Positions 1 through 9,489 of a stretch of DNA of 64,000 nucleotides are shown here, piece after piece. Origin of the DNA: Streptomyces sp. HD (GTDB lineage Bacteria; Actinomycetota; Actinomycetes; Streptomycetales; Streptomycetaceae); NCBI RefSeq assembly GCF_028369295.1, contig NZ_JAQMYP010000002.1, positions 186,001 to 250,000 of the forward strand. Reading direction: 5' to 3'. Made by a program: the position numbers and the translations under genes. The notes beneath the pieces are model-generated. The model saw nothing but the letters and a program-made list of their open reading frames with translations. It had not been told where the DNA came from and did no database searches. Position 1 is the first letter of the stretch, and every line of letters starts with the position of its first letter.

Positions 1-100
1 TCGTACCGCATCTGACCGCATCTGAGCGCATCGGGCTGCATCCGGCTGCATCCGGCTTCATACGGCGGCATCCAACCGAGTCCGATCGCAGCCGACCGCA
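1..100. repeat. Degenerate 10-bp tandem repeat
   Basis: The first 100 bases read as about ten consecutive 10-base units, most of the form TCYGRCYGCA, in perfect 10-base register (for example CCGCATCTGA, then CTGCATCCGG twice). I see no convincing coding frame over it. It lies upstream of the sucC leader and may be the tail of an intergenic repeat that begins before the window. Confidence 0.6.
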
Positions 101-225
101 CCTCCGAACAGCCGCCCGGCGAGCGTGATCATCGCTTGCCCGGCGACCGACGACTCCGTGGGGCAGACGGCCCCGGACGGCCGAAAGCCATCGGCCTCAT
201 CCGGCCCGAGCCCCGCGGACGGGCC

Positions 226-255
226 GGGTGATCCCCATTGGGGTGGGGATCACCC
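226..255. terminator. Perfect 11-bp hairpin upstream of sucC
   Basis: GGGTGATCCCC (226-236) pairs perfectly with GGGGATCACCC (245-255) around an 8-base loop. There is no T-run, as is common in Streptomyces. It most likely ends transcription of a gene lying left of the window and insulates sucC. An attenuator role in the sucC leader is less likely, because it lies about 350 bases from the start codon. Confidence 0.55.
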
Positions 256-412
256 GCCCAGTAGCCCACAGGGGCGGCCCATTCGTGCCCCTTCGGGCTG
301 TTCAAGGGGCCTCACCGGGTCAACCCCAGCCCGGTGAGGTCCTGTCCCGGCAGGTTCCCGTTTCCTCACATTCGGCACGGCGTGCCAGTGATCTTCGCTG
401 ATCGCGGCATCA

Positions 413-428
413 TGTGACAGGTATCACC
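413..428. promoter_or_regulatory. CRP-like palindrome in the sucC leader
   Basis: TGTGA-CAGGTA-TCACC has the two half-sites of a Crp/Fnr-family operator (TGTGA-N6-TCACA) with one mismatch. A further half-site, GTGTGACC, follows at about 435-442. It sits about 180 bases before the sucC start. A weak -10-like TAACCT is at 473-478, which would put the site near -70. The rest of 1-606 outside this site, the hairpin and the 5' repeat shows no gene. Confidence 0.4.
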
Positions 429-606
429 GCTCAGGTGTGACCCTCGATTTAGGGGCCTCCTTCAAGCAGCGATAACCTGCGAGACGGACATGCCGCGCGC
501 TCGGACACCGTGTGCGCCTCCCTTGTGACAGCGGACGTCACGTTGCCCTTCGCGGCACGCCCACGCATCCAACGAACCGCGAGATCACTGATAGGGACGG
601 AAGCGC

Positions 607-1785
607 GTGGACCTGTTCGAGTACCAGGCGAGGGACCTCTTCGCCAAGCACGATGTACCGGTGCTGGCCGGTGAAGTCATCGACACGCCTGAGGCGGCCC
701 GCGCAGCCACTGAGCGCCTCGGTGGCAAGTCCGTCGTCAAGGCACAGGTGAAGGTCGGTGGCCGCGGCAAGGCCGGTGGCGTCAAGCTGGCCGCGACCGC
801 GGACGAGGCCGTCGCCCGGGCGACCGACATCCTCGGCATGGACATCAAGGGCCACACGGTCCACAAGGTGATGATCGCCGAGACGGCCCCGGAGATCCTG
901 GAGGAGTACTACGTCTCCTTCCTCCTCGACCGTGCCAACCGCACCTTCCTCTCCATCGCCTCCGTCGAGGGCGGCATGGAGATCGAGGAGGTGGCGGCCA
1001 CCCGTCCGGAGGCCGTCGCCAAGATCGCGATCGACGCCATCGACGGCGTGGACGAGGCCAAGGCCCGCGAGATCGTCGAGGCCGCCAAGTTCCCGGCCGA
1101 GGTCGCGGACAAGGTCGTGAACGTCCTCATCACCCTGTGGGACACCTTCATCAAGTCGGACGCCCTCCTCGTCGAGGTCAACCCGCTCGCGAAGGTCGCC
1201 TCCGGTGACGTCCTCGCCCTCGACGGCAAGGTGTCGCTCGACGACAACGCCGAGTTCCGTCACGACTGGGACGAGCTGCACGACAAGGCAGCGGCCAACC
1301 CGCTTGAGGCCGCCGCCAAGGAGAAGAACCTCAACTACGTCAAGCTCGACGGTGAGGTCGGCATCATCGGCAACGGCGCGGGTCTCGTCATGAGCACCCT
1401 GGACGTCGTCGCCTACGCCGGTGAGAACCACGGCAACGTCAAGCCCGCCAACTTCCTGGACATCGGCGGTGGCGCCTCCGCCCAGGTCATGGCCAACGGC
1501 CTGGAGATCATCCTCGGCGACCCGGACGTCAAGTCCGTCTTCGTCAACGTCTTCGGTGGCATCACCGCCTGTGACGAGGTCGCCAACGGCATCGTCCAGG
1601 CCCTGAAGCTCCTTGAGGACCGCGGCGAGAACGTCACCAAGCCGCTCGTCGTCCGCCTCGACGGCAACAACGCCGAGCTCGGCCGGCAGATCCTCACCGA
1701 CGCCAACCACCCGCTGGTCCAGCGCGTCGACACCATGGACGGCGCGGCCGACAAGGCCGCCGAACTGGCTCACGCCGCCAAGTAA
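607..1785 (+). CDS. sucC: Succinyl-CoA synthetase (ADP-forming) beta subunit
   Basis: 392 aa, GTG start preceded by a GGACGGAAG ribosome site. The beta subunit carries the nucleotide-binding ATP-grasp domain of the TCA-cycle enzyme that makes ATP (or GTP) from succinyl-CoA. The N-terminus ([19 protein letters not shown]) is the classical SucC start, followed by the ATP-grasp lysine/glycine segment ([19 protein letters not shown], residues about 44-62), a metal-binding VEVNPLA near residue 194, and [15 protein letters not shown] at the start of the flavodoxin-like C-terminal domain. Length matches the family (about 390 aa). It is followed after 27 bases by sucD, so the two are one operon. A CRP-like palindrome and a hairpin lie upstream. 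Confidence 0.97.
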   Translation: MDLFEYQARDLFAKHDVPVLAGEVIDTPEAARAATERLGGKSVVKAQVKVGGRGKAGGVKLAATADEAVARATDILGMDIKGHTVHKVMIAETAPEILEEYYVSFLLDRANRTFLSIASVEGGMEIEEVAATRPEAVAKIAIDAIDGVDEAKAREIVEAAKFPAEVADKVVNVLITLWDTFIKSDALLVEVNPLAKVASGDVLALDGKVSLDDNAEFRHDWDELHDKAAANPLEAAAKEKNLNYVKLDGEVGIIGNGAGLVMSTLDVVAYAGENHGNVKPANFLDIGGGASAQVMANGLEIILGDPDVKSVFVNVFGGITACDEVANGIVQALKLLEDRGENVTKPLVVRLDGNNAELGRQILTDANHPLVQRVDTMDGAADKAAELAHAAK

Positions 1786-1812
1786 GCACTCAGGACGAGG
1801 ACACAACACACC

Positions 1813-2697
1813 ATGGCTATCTGGCTCAACAAGGACAGCAAGGTCATCGTCCAGGGCATGACGGGCGCCACCGGCATGAAGCACACCAAGCTCATGCTCG
1901 GTGACGGCACCAACGTCGTGGGCGGCGTGAACCCGCGCAAGGCGGGTCAGACCGTGGACTTCGACGGCACCGAGGTACCCGTCTTCGGGACCGTCAAGGA
2001 GGCCATCGAGAAGACCGGCGCCAACGTCTCCGTCATCTTCGTGCCGGAGAAGTTCACCAAGGACGCGGTCGTCGAGGCCATCGACGCCGAGATCGCGCTC
2101 GCCGTCGTGATCACCGAGGGCATCGCCGTGCACGACTCGGCGTCGTTCTGGGCGTACGCCGGCAAGAAGGGCAACAAGACCCGGATCATCGGCCCGAACT
2201 GCCCCGGCATCATCACCCCGGGCCAGTCGAACGTCGGCATCATCCCGGGCGACATCACCAAGCCGGGCCGCATCGGCCTGGTCTCGAAGTCCGGCACGCT
2301 GACGTACCAGATGATGTACGAGCTGCGTGACATCGGCTTCTCGACCGCCGTCGGCATCGGTGGCGACCCGATCATCGGCACCACGCACATCGACGCGCTC
2401 GCCGCGTTCGAGGCCGACCCCGAGACCGACCTGATCGTCATGATCGGCGAGATCGGTGGCGACGCCGAGGAGCGGGCCGCGGACTTCATCGCGAAGAACG
2501 TGACCAAGCCGGTCGTCGGTTACGTTGCGGGCTTCACCGCGCCCGAGGGCAAGACCATGGGTCACGCCGGCGCCATCGTCTCCGGTTCGTCGGGCACCGC
2601 CCAGGCGAAGAAGGAGGCCCTGGAGGCCGCGGGCGTCAAGGTCGGCAAGACGCCGACCGAGACCGCCAAGCTGGCGCGCGAGATCCTCGGCGGCTGA
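1813..2697 (+). CDS. sucD: Succinyl-CoA synthetase (ADP-forming) alpha subunit
   Basis: 294 aa, ATG start, 27 bases after sucC. The alpha subunit binds CoA and carries the phospho-histidine intermediate. Seen: the CoA-binding Rossmann segment ([17 protein letters not shown], residues about 15-31), [17 protein letters not shown] near 130, a second nucleotide-binding stretch ([13 protein letters not shown]) near 155, and the active-site histidine in [12 protein letters not shown] near residue 245. The length is normal for SucD. A strong hairpin follows the stop by about 25 bases and probably terminates the sucCD transcript. Confidence 0.97.
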   Translation: MAIWLNKDSKVIVQGMTGATGMKHTKLMLGDGTNVVGGVNPRKAGQTVDFDGTEVPVFGTVKEAIEKTGANVSVIFVPEKFTKDAVVEAIDAEIALAVVITEGIAVHDSASFWAYAGKKGNKTRIIGPNCPGIITPGQSNVGIIPGDITKPGRIGLVSKSGTLTYQMMYELRDIGFSTAVGIGGDPIIGTTHIDALAAFEADPETDLIVMIGEIGGDAEERAADFIAKNVTKPVVGYVAGFTAPEGKTMGHAGAIVSGSSGTAQAKKEALEAAGVKVGKTPTETAKLAREILGG

Positions 2698-2721
2698 GCC
2701 GACTGAGGCAACCAGCTGAGT

Positions 2722-2762
2722 GCCGGTAGGCCTGCTCCCCGCGCGGGGGCGGGCCTACCGGC
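2722..2762. terminator. Terminator after sucCD
   Basis: GCCGGTAGGCC (2722-2732) pairs perfectly with GGCCTACCGGC (2752-2762), with an internal GC-rich loop that can pair further, followed by GTTTTG on the plus strand. It lies between the convergent sucD and the HTH/sigma-like gene, so it may serve both. Confidence 0.8.
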
Positions 2763-2801
2763 GTTTTGAGCTCGCACGGCGGTCGGTCCCTGTTCTGCCG
2801 T

Positions 2802-3851
2802 TCAGCCGGTCTGCGGTACGAGTCTCTCCGGGCCGCTCGCGGTCGCTGCCCGCAGCTTCTCCCGCAGTTCCAGCTCCCTGTCCGACAACGGCCCCGGCGC
2901 CAGCCTCGGCGGAACCCCCCGCACCGTCTCCCCGGGCGGCACCGGCGGCTCGTACTGGGTCGGAGCCGTGCGCAGCGTCAGCGCGGTCGTGCCGATGAGA
3001 GCCACCGTGAACGCGATCGCGGCCCGGGTCCAGAACCGGGCCCGGCGTTCGCCGCCGCTGCGCACCGTCGGGGGCCGGGCGGCGCGGAGGCGTTCCGCGG
3101 AGGCCAGTTCGGCCAGCCGCTCGTGGAGCGCGGTGGGATCGGACAGCGCCGGCAGACGGTCGGCGACCGTGGCCCTGGCGTGCAGCAGACGCCGCGCGGT
3201 CGCCGGAGTGCTCGCCTCCGACTCCGCCGCAGTCTCGGGCAGGTCGAGCCCCACCCCGTCGTAGAGGAGAAGCGTGCGGCGCTGGGGTGGCGGGAGTTTG
3301 AGGAGTACGTCGAGCAGGGCGCGGTCGGACGCGTCCGAGGGCGGGGGTTCGGGGTGCCGGTAGCGGGGGCGGAACCGGTGCCAGGGGGAGAGGGCGAAGT
3401 CGTACGCCGTCGCCCGCACCCAGCCCGCCGGGTCCCGGTCGCGGGCCACCTCCGGCCAGCGCTGCCAGGCGAGCTGGAAGGCCCGCTCGACCGACTCGCG
3501 GGCCAGCTCGCGACGTCCGGTGAGCAGGTAGGTCTGCCGGACGAGGGCGGGGGCGCAGAAGGCGTAGAGCGCGTCGAAGGCCTGGGCGGGGGTGAGGGCC
3601 CGATCCTTCGTCACCTTGCGCTCCGCCGCGCCCTCCTGAGCCGCCGTCTCTTTCGCAAGGGAGTCGAGCAGTTGTGCGTACGCCTCTCTTCTGATGCCGC
3701 GCGGAGTCGTACGGCCGGTCTCCCACGCGCGTACCGTCTCGCGGTTGACGCCCACCCTTGACGCGACCTGAGCCTGCGTCAAGGAACCGGCCTCGCGCAG
3801 GCGTCGGCGGTCCTCGGGCGGGGGGAGCTGGGGTGCAGAGCTCTGCGTCAC
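2802..3851 (-). CDS. HTH domain fused to sigma-70-like domains with C-terminal membrane helix
   Basis: 349 aa. Start chosen at GTG 3851 because a GGAAGG site lies about 10 bases upstream; the open frame extends far further upstream only as a shadow of the opposite gene. Residues about 10-65 form an XRE-type helix-turn-helix ([20 protein letters not shown]). Residues about 85-245 resemble ECF sigma regions 2 and 4 ([59 protein letters not shown]). A single hydrophobic helix ([21 protein letters not shown]) near residue 280 is followed by about 50 residues. What is inferred: a membrane-tethered DNA-binding protein. No function is known to me. It is divergent from the membrane protein at 3948. 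Confidence 0.8.
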   Translation of the reverse strand: MTQSSAPQLPPPEDRRRLREAGSLTQAQVASRVGVNRETVRAWETGRTTPRGIRREAYAQLLDSLAKETAAQEGAAERKVTKDRALTPAQAFDALYAFCAPALVRQTYLLTGRRELARESVERAFQLAWQRWPEVARDRDPAGWVRATAYDFALSPWHRFRPRYRHPEPPPSDASDRALLDVLLKLPPPQRRTLLLYDGVGLDLPETAAESEASTPATARRLLHARATVADRLPALSDPTALHERLAELASAERLRAARPPTVRSGGERRARFWTRAAIAFTVALIGTTALTLRTAPTQYEPPVPPGETVRGVPPRLAPGPLSDRELELREKLRAATASGPERLVPQTG

Positions 3852-3947
3852 CGGGCGCCCTTCCGTGCGAAAAGGTACATAAACATATATTGGGCGACAC
3901 ATCGGAGGTTCGCCTGTTACGACGGGAAAGCGCGTGTCGTTGGGAGC

Positions 3948-5993
3948 ATGGCGAACGTGATCGACATGACCGCTCGCCGCAGGCCCCCGTCGTCCCCGCT
4001 CACGCACCTGCACGGCCGAAGGCCGGGGCTCGGTGTGAGCTTCCTGGGCGGGGCGGTGGCGGCCGGGCTGGGGCTCGGTGTGTTCGCCGTACTGGTGATG
4101 GTGCTGTGGGTCAGTTCGCCGTATCCGGACAGCGGGCCGGGCGGTGCGCTGCGGATCGCCGCCGTGCTGTGGCTGCTGGCGCACGGCGCCGAACTGGTCC
4201 GCGCCGACACCCTTTCCGGAGTCCCCGCGCCGGTCGGCGTCACACCGTTGCTGCTGTTCGTGCTGCCGGTGCTGCTGGTGCACCGGGCGGCGCGGGACGC
4301 TGCGGCGGACGGCGGGGAAGGGGAGCCGCTCGTGCCCGGACCCACGGTGTGGGCGGGCGTAGTGCTCGGGTACCTCGGGGTCGGGGCGGCGGCCGCGGCG
4401 TTCGCGGCGCGGGGTGAGCTGCGGCCCGACTGGTGGTGGACCGTCCTGTGGGTGCCGGTGGTCGTGACGGTCGCCGCGGGGGCGGGCGTGTGGACGGCGT
4501 GCGGGCAGCCGCCCGAGGCGGTGGAGCGGGTGCTGGTCGCGTTGCCGCGATGGGTACGGCGGCTGGTGCCCGGGGTGGCGGCGCGCGCCCGGCTCGGTGT
4601 GGCCGCGCGGGCCGGGGGCGCCGGGGTGGCCGTGCTCGTAGGAGGCGGGGCGGTGCTGGTGGGGGCGTCCCTGGTGTGGCACGGCGCGGCGGCGCGGGGG
4701 TCGTTCTCGCAGCTGGCGGAGGGGTGGTCGGGACGGTTCGCGGTACTGCTGCTGTGCGCGGCGCTCGTGCCGAACGCGGCGGTGTGGGCGGCGTCGTATG
4801 CCCTGGGGTCGGGGTTCGTGCTCGGGGCGGGGCATGTGGTGGGGCCGACGTCCGCTGCCCCCGCGTCGCTGCTGCCGCCGTTTCCGCTGCTGGAGGCGGT
4901 GCCCGGGGCAGGGGTTGAGGGACTGGTTCGGTGGGGGGTCGGGGCGGTGCCTGTGGTCGCCGGGCTGGTGGTGGGGTGGTTTGTGGCGAGGGCCGCGGTG
5001 TGGGACGGGGACGGGGACATGGGTGTGGAGGAGGCGGCCGCAGGTGGGGGCGGGCCGGCTTCTGGCGGGGCTCGGACCAAGGGTGGGGGAGCGTCCGAGG
5101 GGGCTCGGGCCCCGGGTGGGCGAGACTCTGGGGCGGCCGGGCGTGTGCCTGTCGTGGTCTGGTCGGGTGCGCGTACCGCAGGGGTTGCCGTACAGGCCTC
5201 TGTCTTCTGCGGGGTCGTCTTCGCCCTGTTGGGCGCGCTGTCGGGTGGGCCGTTGGGGGTCGGGGTGCTCGCGCGGTTCGGGCCGGTGTGGTGGCAGGTG
5301 GGGGGCGCGGCGCTGGGGTGGGCTTTGGTGACGGCGGTTCCCGTGGCCGTGGCTGTGCGGGGGTGGCGGTGCCGGTCGGGGCGGGCGGTGTCGGCGGTGT
5401 CGGTCGGTGAGGCGTCGGGGGCGCTGATCGGCTGGCCCTGTGTGGAGGGGTTGAGGGAGCGCGGCCCGGGCGGCGGTGGGCGGCAGTTGTTGGGGAGGCT
5501 GCCGTTGGTCGGCGGGTGGCTGTCGCGGGACTCCGGGGCGGGGGAGAGTGACGGTGCGTCCACCGGGACGGAACCGCGGGCGGGACGCACGGTCTACGAC
5601 CAGGAGGTGGCGCCGGACCGGGCTGTTCCGCGTCAGGACGGTCGGTCCGGGGAGGGCGGCCAAGGCCTTTCGGACGATGCCGACGACGATGAGATCCCGT
5701 ACGTGGAGTACGACCACGACACCACGTTCGAGCCGTACGACTTCCCGTCCAACGAGCCGCCACCGGAGCCGCCGCCTGCACCCTCGTCGGAGCCCCGGCC
5801 TGCGCCTTCGCCGGAGCCGCCGCCTGCACCCTCGCCGGAGCCGTCGAAGCCGTCAGACGCCGTTGAGGACTCGGACGCACCGGACGCACCGGATGCCCCG
5901 GACACGCCAGATGTTCCTGAGGCCTCGGACGCGCCGGAAGCCCCCGAGGAGCCGGAGCGACCCGGCGAGTCGGAGGGGACGGCATCGTCGTGA
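3948..5993 (+). CDS. Multi-pass membrane protein, DUF6350/PerM-like
   Basis: 681 aa, ATG start with GGGAG six bases upstream. About ten hydrophobic segments cover residues 25-490. The last 150 residues are an acidic Pro/Glu/Asp/Ala-rich tail with internal repeats ([33 protein letters not shown]), probably cytoplasmic and disordered. The size and position beside sucCD and purNH fit the actinobacterial family annotated as DUF6350 or cell-division protein PerM. That assignment is from family memory, and no catalytic motif is visible. It is convergent with the next gene, with 85 bases between the stops. Confidence 0.85.
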   Translation: MANVIDMTARRRPPSSPLTHLHGRRPGLGVSFLGGAVAAGLGLGVFAVLVMVLWVSSPYPDSGPGGALRIAAVLWLLAHGAELVRADTLSGVPAPVGVTPLLLFVLPVLLVHRAARDAAADGGEGEPLVPGPTVWAGVVLGYLGVGAAAAAFAARGELRPDWWWTVLWVPVVVTVAAGAGVWTACGQPPEAVERVLVALPRWVRRLVPGVAARARLGVAARAGGAGVAVLVGGGAVLVGASLVWHGAAARGSFSQLAEGWSGRFAVLLLCAALVPNAAVWAASYALGSGFVLGAGHVVGPTSAAPASLLPPFPLLEAVPGAGVEGLVRWGVGAVPVVAGLVVGWFVARAAVWDGDGDMGVEEAAAGGGGPASGGARTKGGGASEGARAPGGRDSGAAGRVPVVVWSGARTAGVAVQASVFCGVVFALLGALSGGPLGVGVLARFGPVWWQVGGAALGWALVTAVPVAVAVRGWRCRSGRAVSAVSVGEASGALIGWPCVEGLRERGPGGGGRQLLGRLPLVGGWLSRDSGAGESDGASTGTEPRAGRTVYDQEVAPDRAVPRQDGRSGEGGQGLSDDADDDEIPYVEYDHDTTFEPYDFPSNEPPPEPPPAPSSEPRPAPSPEPPPAPSPEPSKPSDAVEDSDAPDAPDAPDTPDVPEASDAPEAPEEPERPGESEGTASS

Positions 5994-6078
5994 ACGGCGA
6001 GAGGCCCGGCCCAGCTGGTGTCGCCGACGGATTCCTCGCCCCCGCCGCCTCCACCTTGCGGCTAAAGCCCCCGAGGCC

Positions 6079-6849
6079 TCATTCCGTGTTCCCCAGAACC
6101 CCTCGCAACTGCTCCGGCAAAAGCTCATTGCACGACTGCTTGGCCTCGTTGGTCAGCGCGTCATTAGTGCACGTGTAGTAGTCGCTGTACACCATCTGTG
6201 CCGTGAACCCGGCCGCCACCACCGCGATCGCGAGGGACGCGGTGACGAGGCCGCTCACCGCCGCCGTCGTCTGGGGGCGGCCTGAAGCCTGAGGCGCCGG
6301 GGCGTTCGGTTCAGGGGTGCGCGGCTTGGTGCGGAGGCTGCTGATGCCCCAGTAGAGGGCCAGCGCGCCCAGGAGCAGGGCCACGTACGGCCAGCTGAAC
6401 AGGGCGAAGAAGAAGGCCCACATACCGGAGAGCAGGGCGAAACGGGCCCGGCGCTGAGCGGGGTCGGTGGGGTCCCAGCGCATGCCCGTGCCGGGGCTGC
6501 CGCCTCCGGGACCCTCCTGGCCGCCTCGGGGGCGGTCGCCGAAGCCGCCGGGGGAGCGGCCAGGCTGGCGGTCGCTCCACTGGTTGCCCAAGGGGGACTG
6601 GTCGCCGTCGTCCTCCCCCGAGCCCTGCGGCCGAGGCTGCCAGGGGCGGTCCGGGGTGCCCTCCGGCGGCGGCGCGAAGGGGTTGTCCTGCTGTGTCTGG
6701 CCGTCACGGCCCCGCTCGTCGCCGTTCTGCCCGCCCGAGGGCGCGTCCGGCGGTGAGGCGGGGCGCTCCCGCAGCAGCATGCCGTTGTGCTCCCCTCCCT
6801 GTACCGACTGCGGGGGGAGCATGTGGAGTCGCAGGCTGCGGTCCGGCAT
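6079..6849 (-). CDS. Small membrane protein with long disordered Gly/Pro/Gln-rich N-terminus
   Basis: 256 aa. ATG at 6849 chosen because GGGGAAGA lies about ten bases upstream and the frame further up is non-coding in character. Residues 1-130 are charged, Gly/Pro/Gln/Asp-rich and probably disordered. Two hydrophobic segments follow ([20 protein letters not shown] and [20 protein letters not shown]), then a short cysteine-bearing external tail ([21 protein letters not shown]). The two cysteines could form a disulfide. The family is conserved near purN in Streptomyces (recollection), function unknown. Confidence 0.8.
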   Translation of the reverse strand: MPDRSLRLHMLPPQSVQGGEHNGMLLRERPASPPDAPSGGQNGDERGRDGQTQQDNPFAPPPEGTPDRPWQPRPQGSGEDDGDQSPLGNQWSDRQPGRSPGGFGDRPRGGQEGPGGGSPGTGMRWDPTDPAQRRARFALLSGMWAFFFALFSWPYVALLLGALALYWGISSLRTKPRTPEPNAPAPQASGRPQTTAAVSGLVTASLAIAVVAAGFTAQMVYSDYYTCTNDALTNEAKQSCNELLPEQLRGVLGNTE

Positions 6850-6882
6850 CAAGTGAGCGTCTTCCCCTTGGTGAATGCGCAC

Positions 6883-6946
6883 GATGGCGAATACGAACGA
6901 TGACGAGTACGAACGGTGACGAGTACGAACGATGGTGAATTGGGAG
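6883..6946. repeat. 16-bp tandem repeat between divergent genes
   Basis: Three consecutive 16-base units (6883-6898, 6899-6914, 6915-6930) of the form GRTGRCGARTACGAAC, plus a partial fourth (GATGGTGAATTGGGAG, 6931-6946). They lie upstream of both the minus-strand membrane gene (start 6849) and purN (start 7186). The segment is less GC-rich than its surroundings. It could be a multi-site operator or simply slippage. Confidence 0.7.
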
Positions 6947-7185
6947 CGAACTGAAAGAGCTGTCACTTCGTGAACGCACCGCACACCGACCGCGTTCCCG
7001 AGCCCGCTCGTCGCAGACGCTACCTTCCGGCCACGCCCCCGTCCCATGGGGGCCGCCCGGTGTGCCGGTATCGTTGCTGACGGTCGGCTGCTTCGTAGAC
7101 TTCCCCGTATCCCGGGGCGCGATGCATTCGTATGAACGTACAGACCGGCCGCACGAAGAACGCACCCCCGAGAAAGGGCCCCACC

Positions 7186-7824
7186 GTGGCCGCCAAGCCC
7201 GTGGCCGAGCGTGCCAAGCGCCTGGTCGTGCTGGTCTCCGGATCCGGCACCAACCTTCAGGCGCTGCTCGACGAGATCGCCGCCGTCGGCACCGCGGCAT
7301 ACGGCGCGGAGATCGTGGCCGTAGGCGCCGACCGTGCGGACATCGAGGGGCTGGCGCGGGCCGAGCGTGCCGGGCTGCCGACCTTCGTGTGCAAGGTCAA
7401 GGACTACGGCAGCCGGGACGAGTGGGACGCGGCGCTCGCGGAGGCCGTCTCCGCCCACGAGCCCGACCTCGTGATCTCCGCCGGGTTCATGAAGATCGTG
7501 GGGAAGGAGTTCCTCGCGCGTTTCGGCGGGCGGTTCGTGAACACCCACCCCGCCCTGCTCCCCAGTTTTCCCGGCGCCCACGGCGTCCGCGACGCCCTCG
7601 CGTACGGCGCCAGGGTCACCGGCTGCACCGTCCACTTCGTCGACGACGGCGTCGACACCGGGCCGATCATCGCGCAGGGCGTGGTCGAGGTCCGGGACGA
7701 GGACGACGAGAGCGCTCTGCACGAGCGCATCAAGGAAGTCGAGCGAAGGCTGCTCGTCGAGGTCGTGGGGCGGCTCGCCCGCAACGGCTATCGCATTGAG
7801 GGACGAAAGGTAGTTATCCAGTGA
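7186..7824 (+). CDS. purN: Phosphoribosylglycinamide formyltransferase
   Basis: 212 aa from GTG 7186, chosen because GAGAAAGGG precedes it by about eight bases and the family's conserved start ([18 protein letters not shown]) follows closely. An in-frame ATG at 7132 would add 18 unconserved residues. The enzyme transfers formyl from 10-formyl-THF to GAR, the third step of purine synthesis. Catalytic residues are seen in [12 protein letters not shown] (Asn, His), the following GAH, and Asp in [10 protein letters not shown]. It overlaps purH by four bases (GTGA), so the two are translationally coupled. FolD, encoded at 22.7 kb, belongs to the pathway that makes its cofactor. Confidence 0.95.
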   Translation: MAAKPVAERAKRLVVLVSGSGTNLQALLDEIAAVGTAAYGAEIVAVGADRADIEGLARAERAGLPTFVCKVKDYGSRDEWDAALAEAVSAHEPDLVISAGFMKIVGKEFLARFGGRFVNTHPALLPSFPGAHGVRDALAYGARVTGCTVHFVDDGVDTGPIIAQGVVEVRDEDDESALHERIKEVERRLLVEVVGRLARNGYRIEGRKVVIQ

Positions 7825-9410
7825 CCGCCGACAGCACTGTCACGGCCGAGAGCGGCGAGAGCACCAAGCGGGTCATCCGCCGCGCGCTCGTCAGCGTCTA
7901 CGACAAGACGGGCCTCGAAGACCTCGCGCGCGGGCTGCACGAGGCGGGCGTCGAGCTCGTGTCGACCGGCTCCACGGCCGGCCGTATCGCCGCCGCCGGC
8001 GTCCCCGTCACCAAGGTCGAGGAGCTCACCGGCTTCCCGGAGTGCCTGGACGGCCGCGTCAAGACGCTGCACCCGCGCGTGCACGCGGGCATCCTCGCCG
8101 ACCTGCGCCTGGACAGCCACCGGCAGCAGCTGGACGAGCTGGGCGTGGCGCCGTTCGACCTCGTCGTCGTCAACCTCTACCCGTTCGGCGAGACCGTCGC
8201 CTCGGGCGCCTCGCCCGACGAGTGCGTGGAGCAGATCGACATCGGTGGCCCGTCCATGGTGCGCGCCGCCGCCAAGAACCACCCGTCCGTGGCGGTCGTC
8301 ACCAGCCCCGCCCGTTACGCCGACGTCCTCGGGGCCGTTCGCGACGGCGGCTTCGACCTCACCACCCGCAAGCGGCTCGCGGCGGAGGCCTTCCAGCACA
8401 CGGCCGCGTACGACGTGGCGGTGGCCAGTTGGTTCGCGAGTTCCTACGCCCCGGTCGACGACTCCCAGTTCCCCGACTTCCTCGGCGCCACCTGGGAGCG
8501 CGAGAACACCCTCCGCTACGGCGAGAACCCGCACCAGCCCGCCGCGCTCTACGTCTCCGGCACCGGTGGCCTCGCCGAGGCCGAGCAGCTGCACGGCAAG
8601 GAGATGTCGTACAACAACTACACGGACACGGACGCCGCCCGCCGTGCCGCGTACGACCACGCCGAGCCGGCCGTCGCGATCATCAAGCACGCCAACCCCT
8701 GCGGTATCGCCATCGGCGCGGACGTCGCCGAGGCGCACCGCAAGGCACACGCGTGTGACCCGCTGTCGGCGTTCGGCGGTGTGATCGCGGTGAACCGGCC
8801 GGTCAGCAAGGAGATGGCGGAGCAGGTCGCCGAGATCTTCACCGAGGTCATCGTCGCGCCGGACTACGAGGACGGCGCGCTGGAGGCCCTGGCCAAGAAG
8901 AAGAACATCCGCGTCCTCAAGGCCCCCGCCGCGCCCGCCAACCCCGTCGAGGTCAAGCCCATCGACGGCGGTGCCCTCCTCCAGGTCACCGACCGCCTCC
9001 AGGCCGACGGCGACGACCCGGCGAACTGGACCCTCGCGACCGGCGAGGCGCTCTCCGCCGAGGAGCTGGCCGAGCTCGCCTTCGCCTGGAAGGCCTGCCG
9101 GGCCGTCAAGTCCAACGCGATCCTGCTCGCCAAGGACGGCGCCTCGGTCGGCGTCGGCATGGGCCAGGTCAACCGCGTCGACTCCGCGAAGCTGGCGGTG
9201 GAGCGGGCCGGTGCCGAGCGCGCGCAGGGGGCGTACGCCGCCTCGGACGCGTTCTTCCCCTTCCCCGACGGCCTGGAGATCCTCACCGCGGCCGGCGTCA
9301 AGGCCGTGGTCCAGCCCGGCGGTTCGGTCCGTGACGAGCTGGTGGTCGAGGCCGCGCAGAAGGCGGGCGTGACGATGTACTTCACGGGGACGCGTCACTT
9401 CTTCCACTGA
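7821..9410 (+). CDS. purH: Bifunctional AICAR formyltransferase / IMP cyclohydrolase
   Basis: 529 aa, GTG start overlapping the purN stop. The N-terminal MGS-like cyclohydrolase domain ([36 protein letters not shown]) spans about 1-200. The C-terminal AICAR transformylase domain contains the catalytic KHANPCG (about residue 292), [14 protein letters not shown] and [19 protein letters not shown], and ends with the canonical [10 protein letters not shown]. Together these catalyse the last two steps to IMP. Length is normal. Confidence 0.97.
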   Translation: MTADSTVTAESGESTKRVIRRALVSVYDKTGLEDLARGLHEAGVELVSTGSTAGRIAAAGVPVTKVEELTGFPECLDGRVKTLHPRVHAGILADLRLDSHRQQLDELGVAPFDLVVVNLYPFGETVASGASPDECVEQIDIGGPSMVRAAAKNHPSVAVVTSPARYADVLGAVRDGGFDLTTRKRLAAEAFQHTAAYDVAVASWFASSYAPVDDSQFPDFLGATWERENTLRYGENPHQPAALYVSGTGGLAEAEQLHGKEMSYNNYTDTDAARRAAYDHAEPAVAIIKHANPCGIAIGADVAEAHRKAHACDPLSAFGGVIAVNRPVSKEMAEQVAEIFTEVIVAPDYEDGALEALAKKKNIRVLKAPAAPANPVEVKPIDGGALLQVTDRLQADGDDPANWTLATGEALSAEELAELAFAWKACRAVKSNAILLAKDGASVGVGMGQVNRVDSAKLAVERAGAERAQGAYAASDAFFPFPDGLEILTAAGVKAVVQPGGSVRDELVVEAAQKAGVTMYFTGTRHFFH

Positions 9411-9439
9411 CGGTCCACTGAGGTCCACTGACGGAGCAT

Positions 9440-9489
9440 CAACACCCGGGCGGCGCTACGTGGAACTGCGTAGCGCCGCCCAGGTGTTG
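9440..9489. terminator. Long hairpin inside the kinase 3' end, convergent with purH
   Basis: CAACACCCGGGCGGCGCTACG (9440-9460) pairs with CGTAGCGCCGCCCAGGTGTTG (9469-9489) with one mismatch and an 8-base loop. The right arm and loop lie inside the last codons of the minus-strand kinase gene (stop at 9456-9458), so those codons double as half of the terminator. It should also end the purNH transcript coming from the left. Confidence 0.85.

Noticed and set aside
538..2565. Long open frame on the minus strand across sucC and sucD
   Set aside because: It is the antisense shadow of two strongly recognised genes; high third-position GC makes such frames common. The translation is Asp/Val/Gly-rich with no family motif.
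3852..5717. Upstream extension of the HTH/sigma-like frame to 971 aa
   Set aside because: The extension is Pro/Arg/His-rich sequence antisense to the membrane protein gene. A good ribosome site and the HTH start support GTG 3851.
7132..7185. ATG 7132 as the purN start
   Set aside because: No ribosome site precedes it and the 18 extra residues have no counterpart in the family; GTG 7186 has a purine-rich site.
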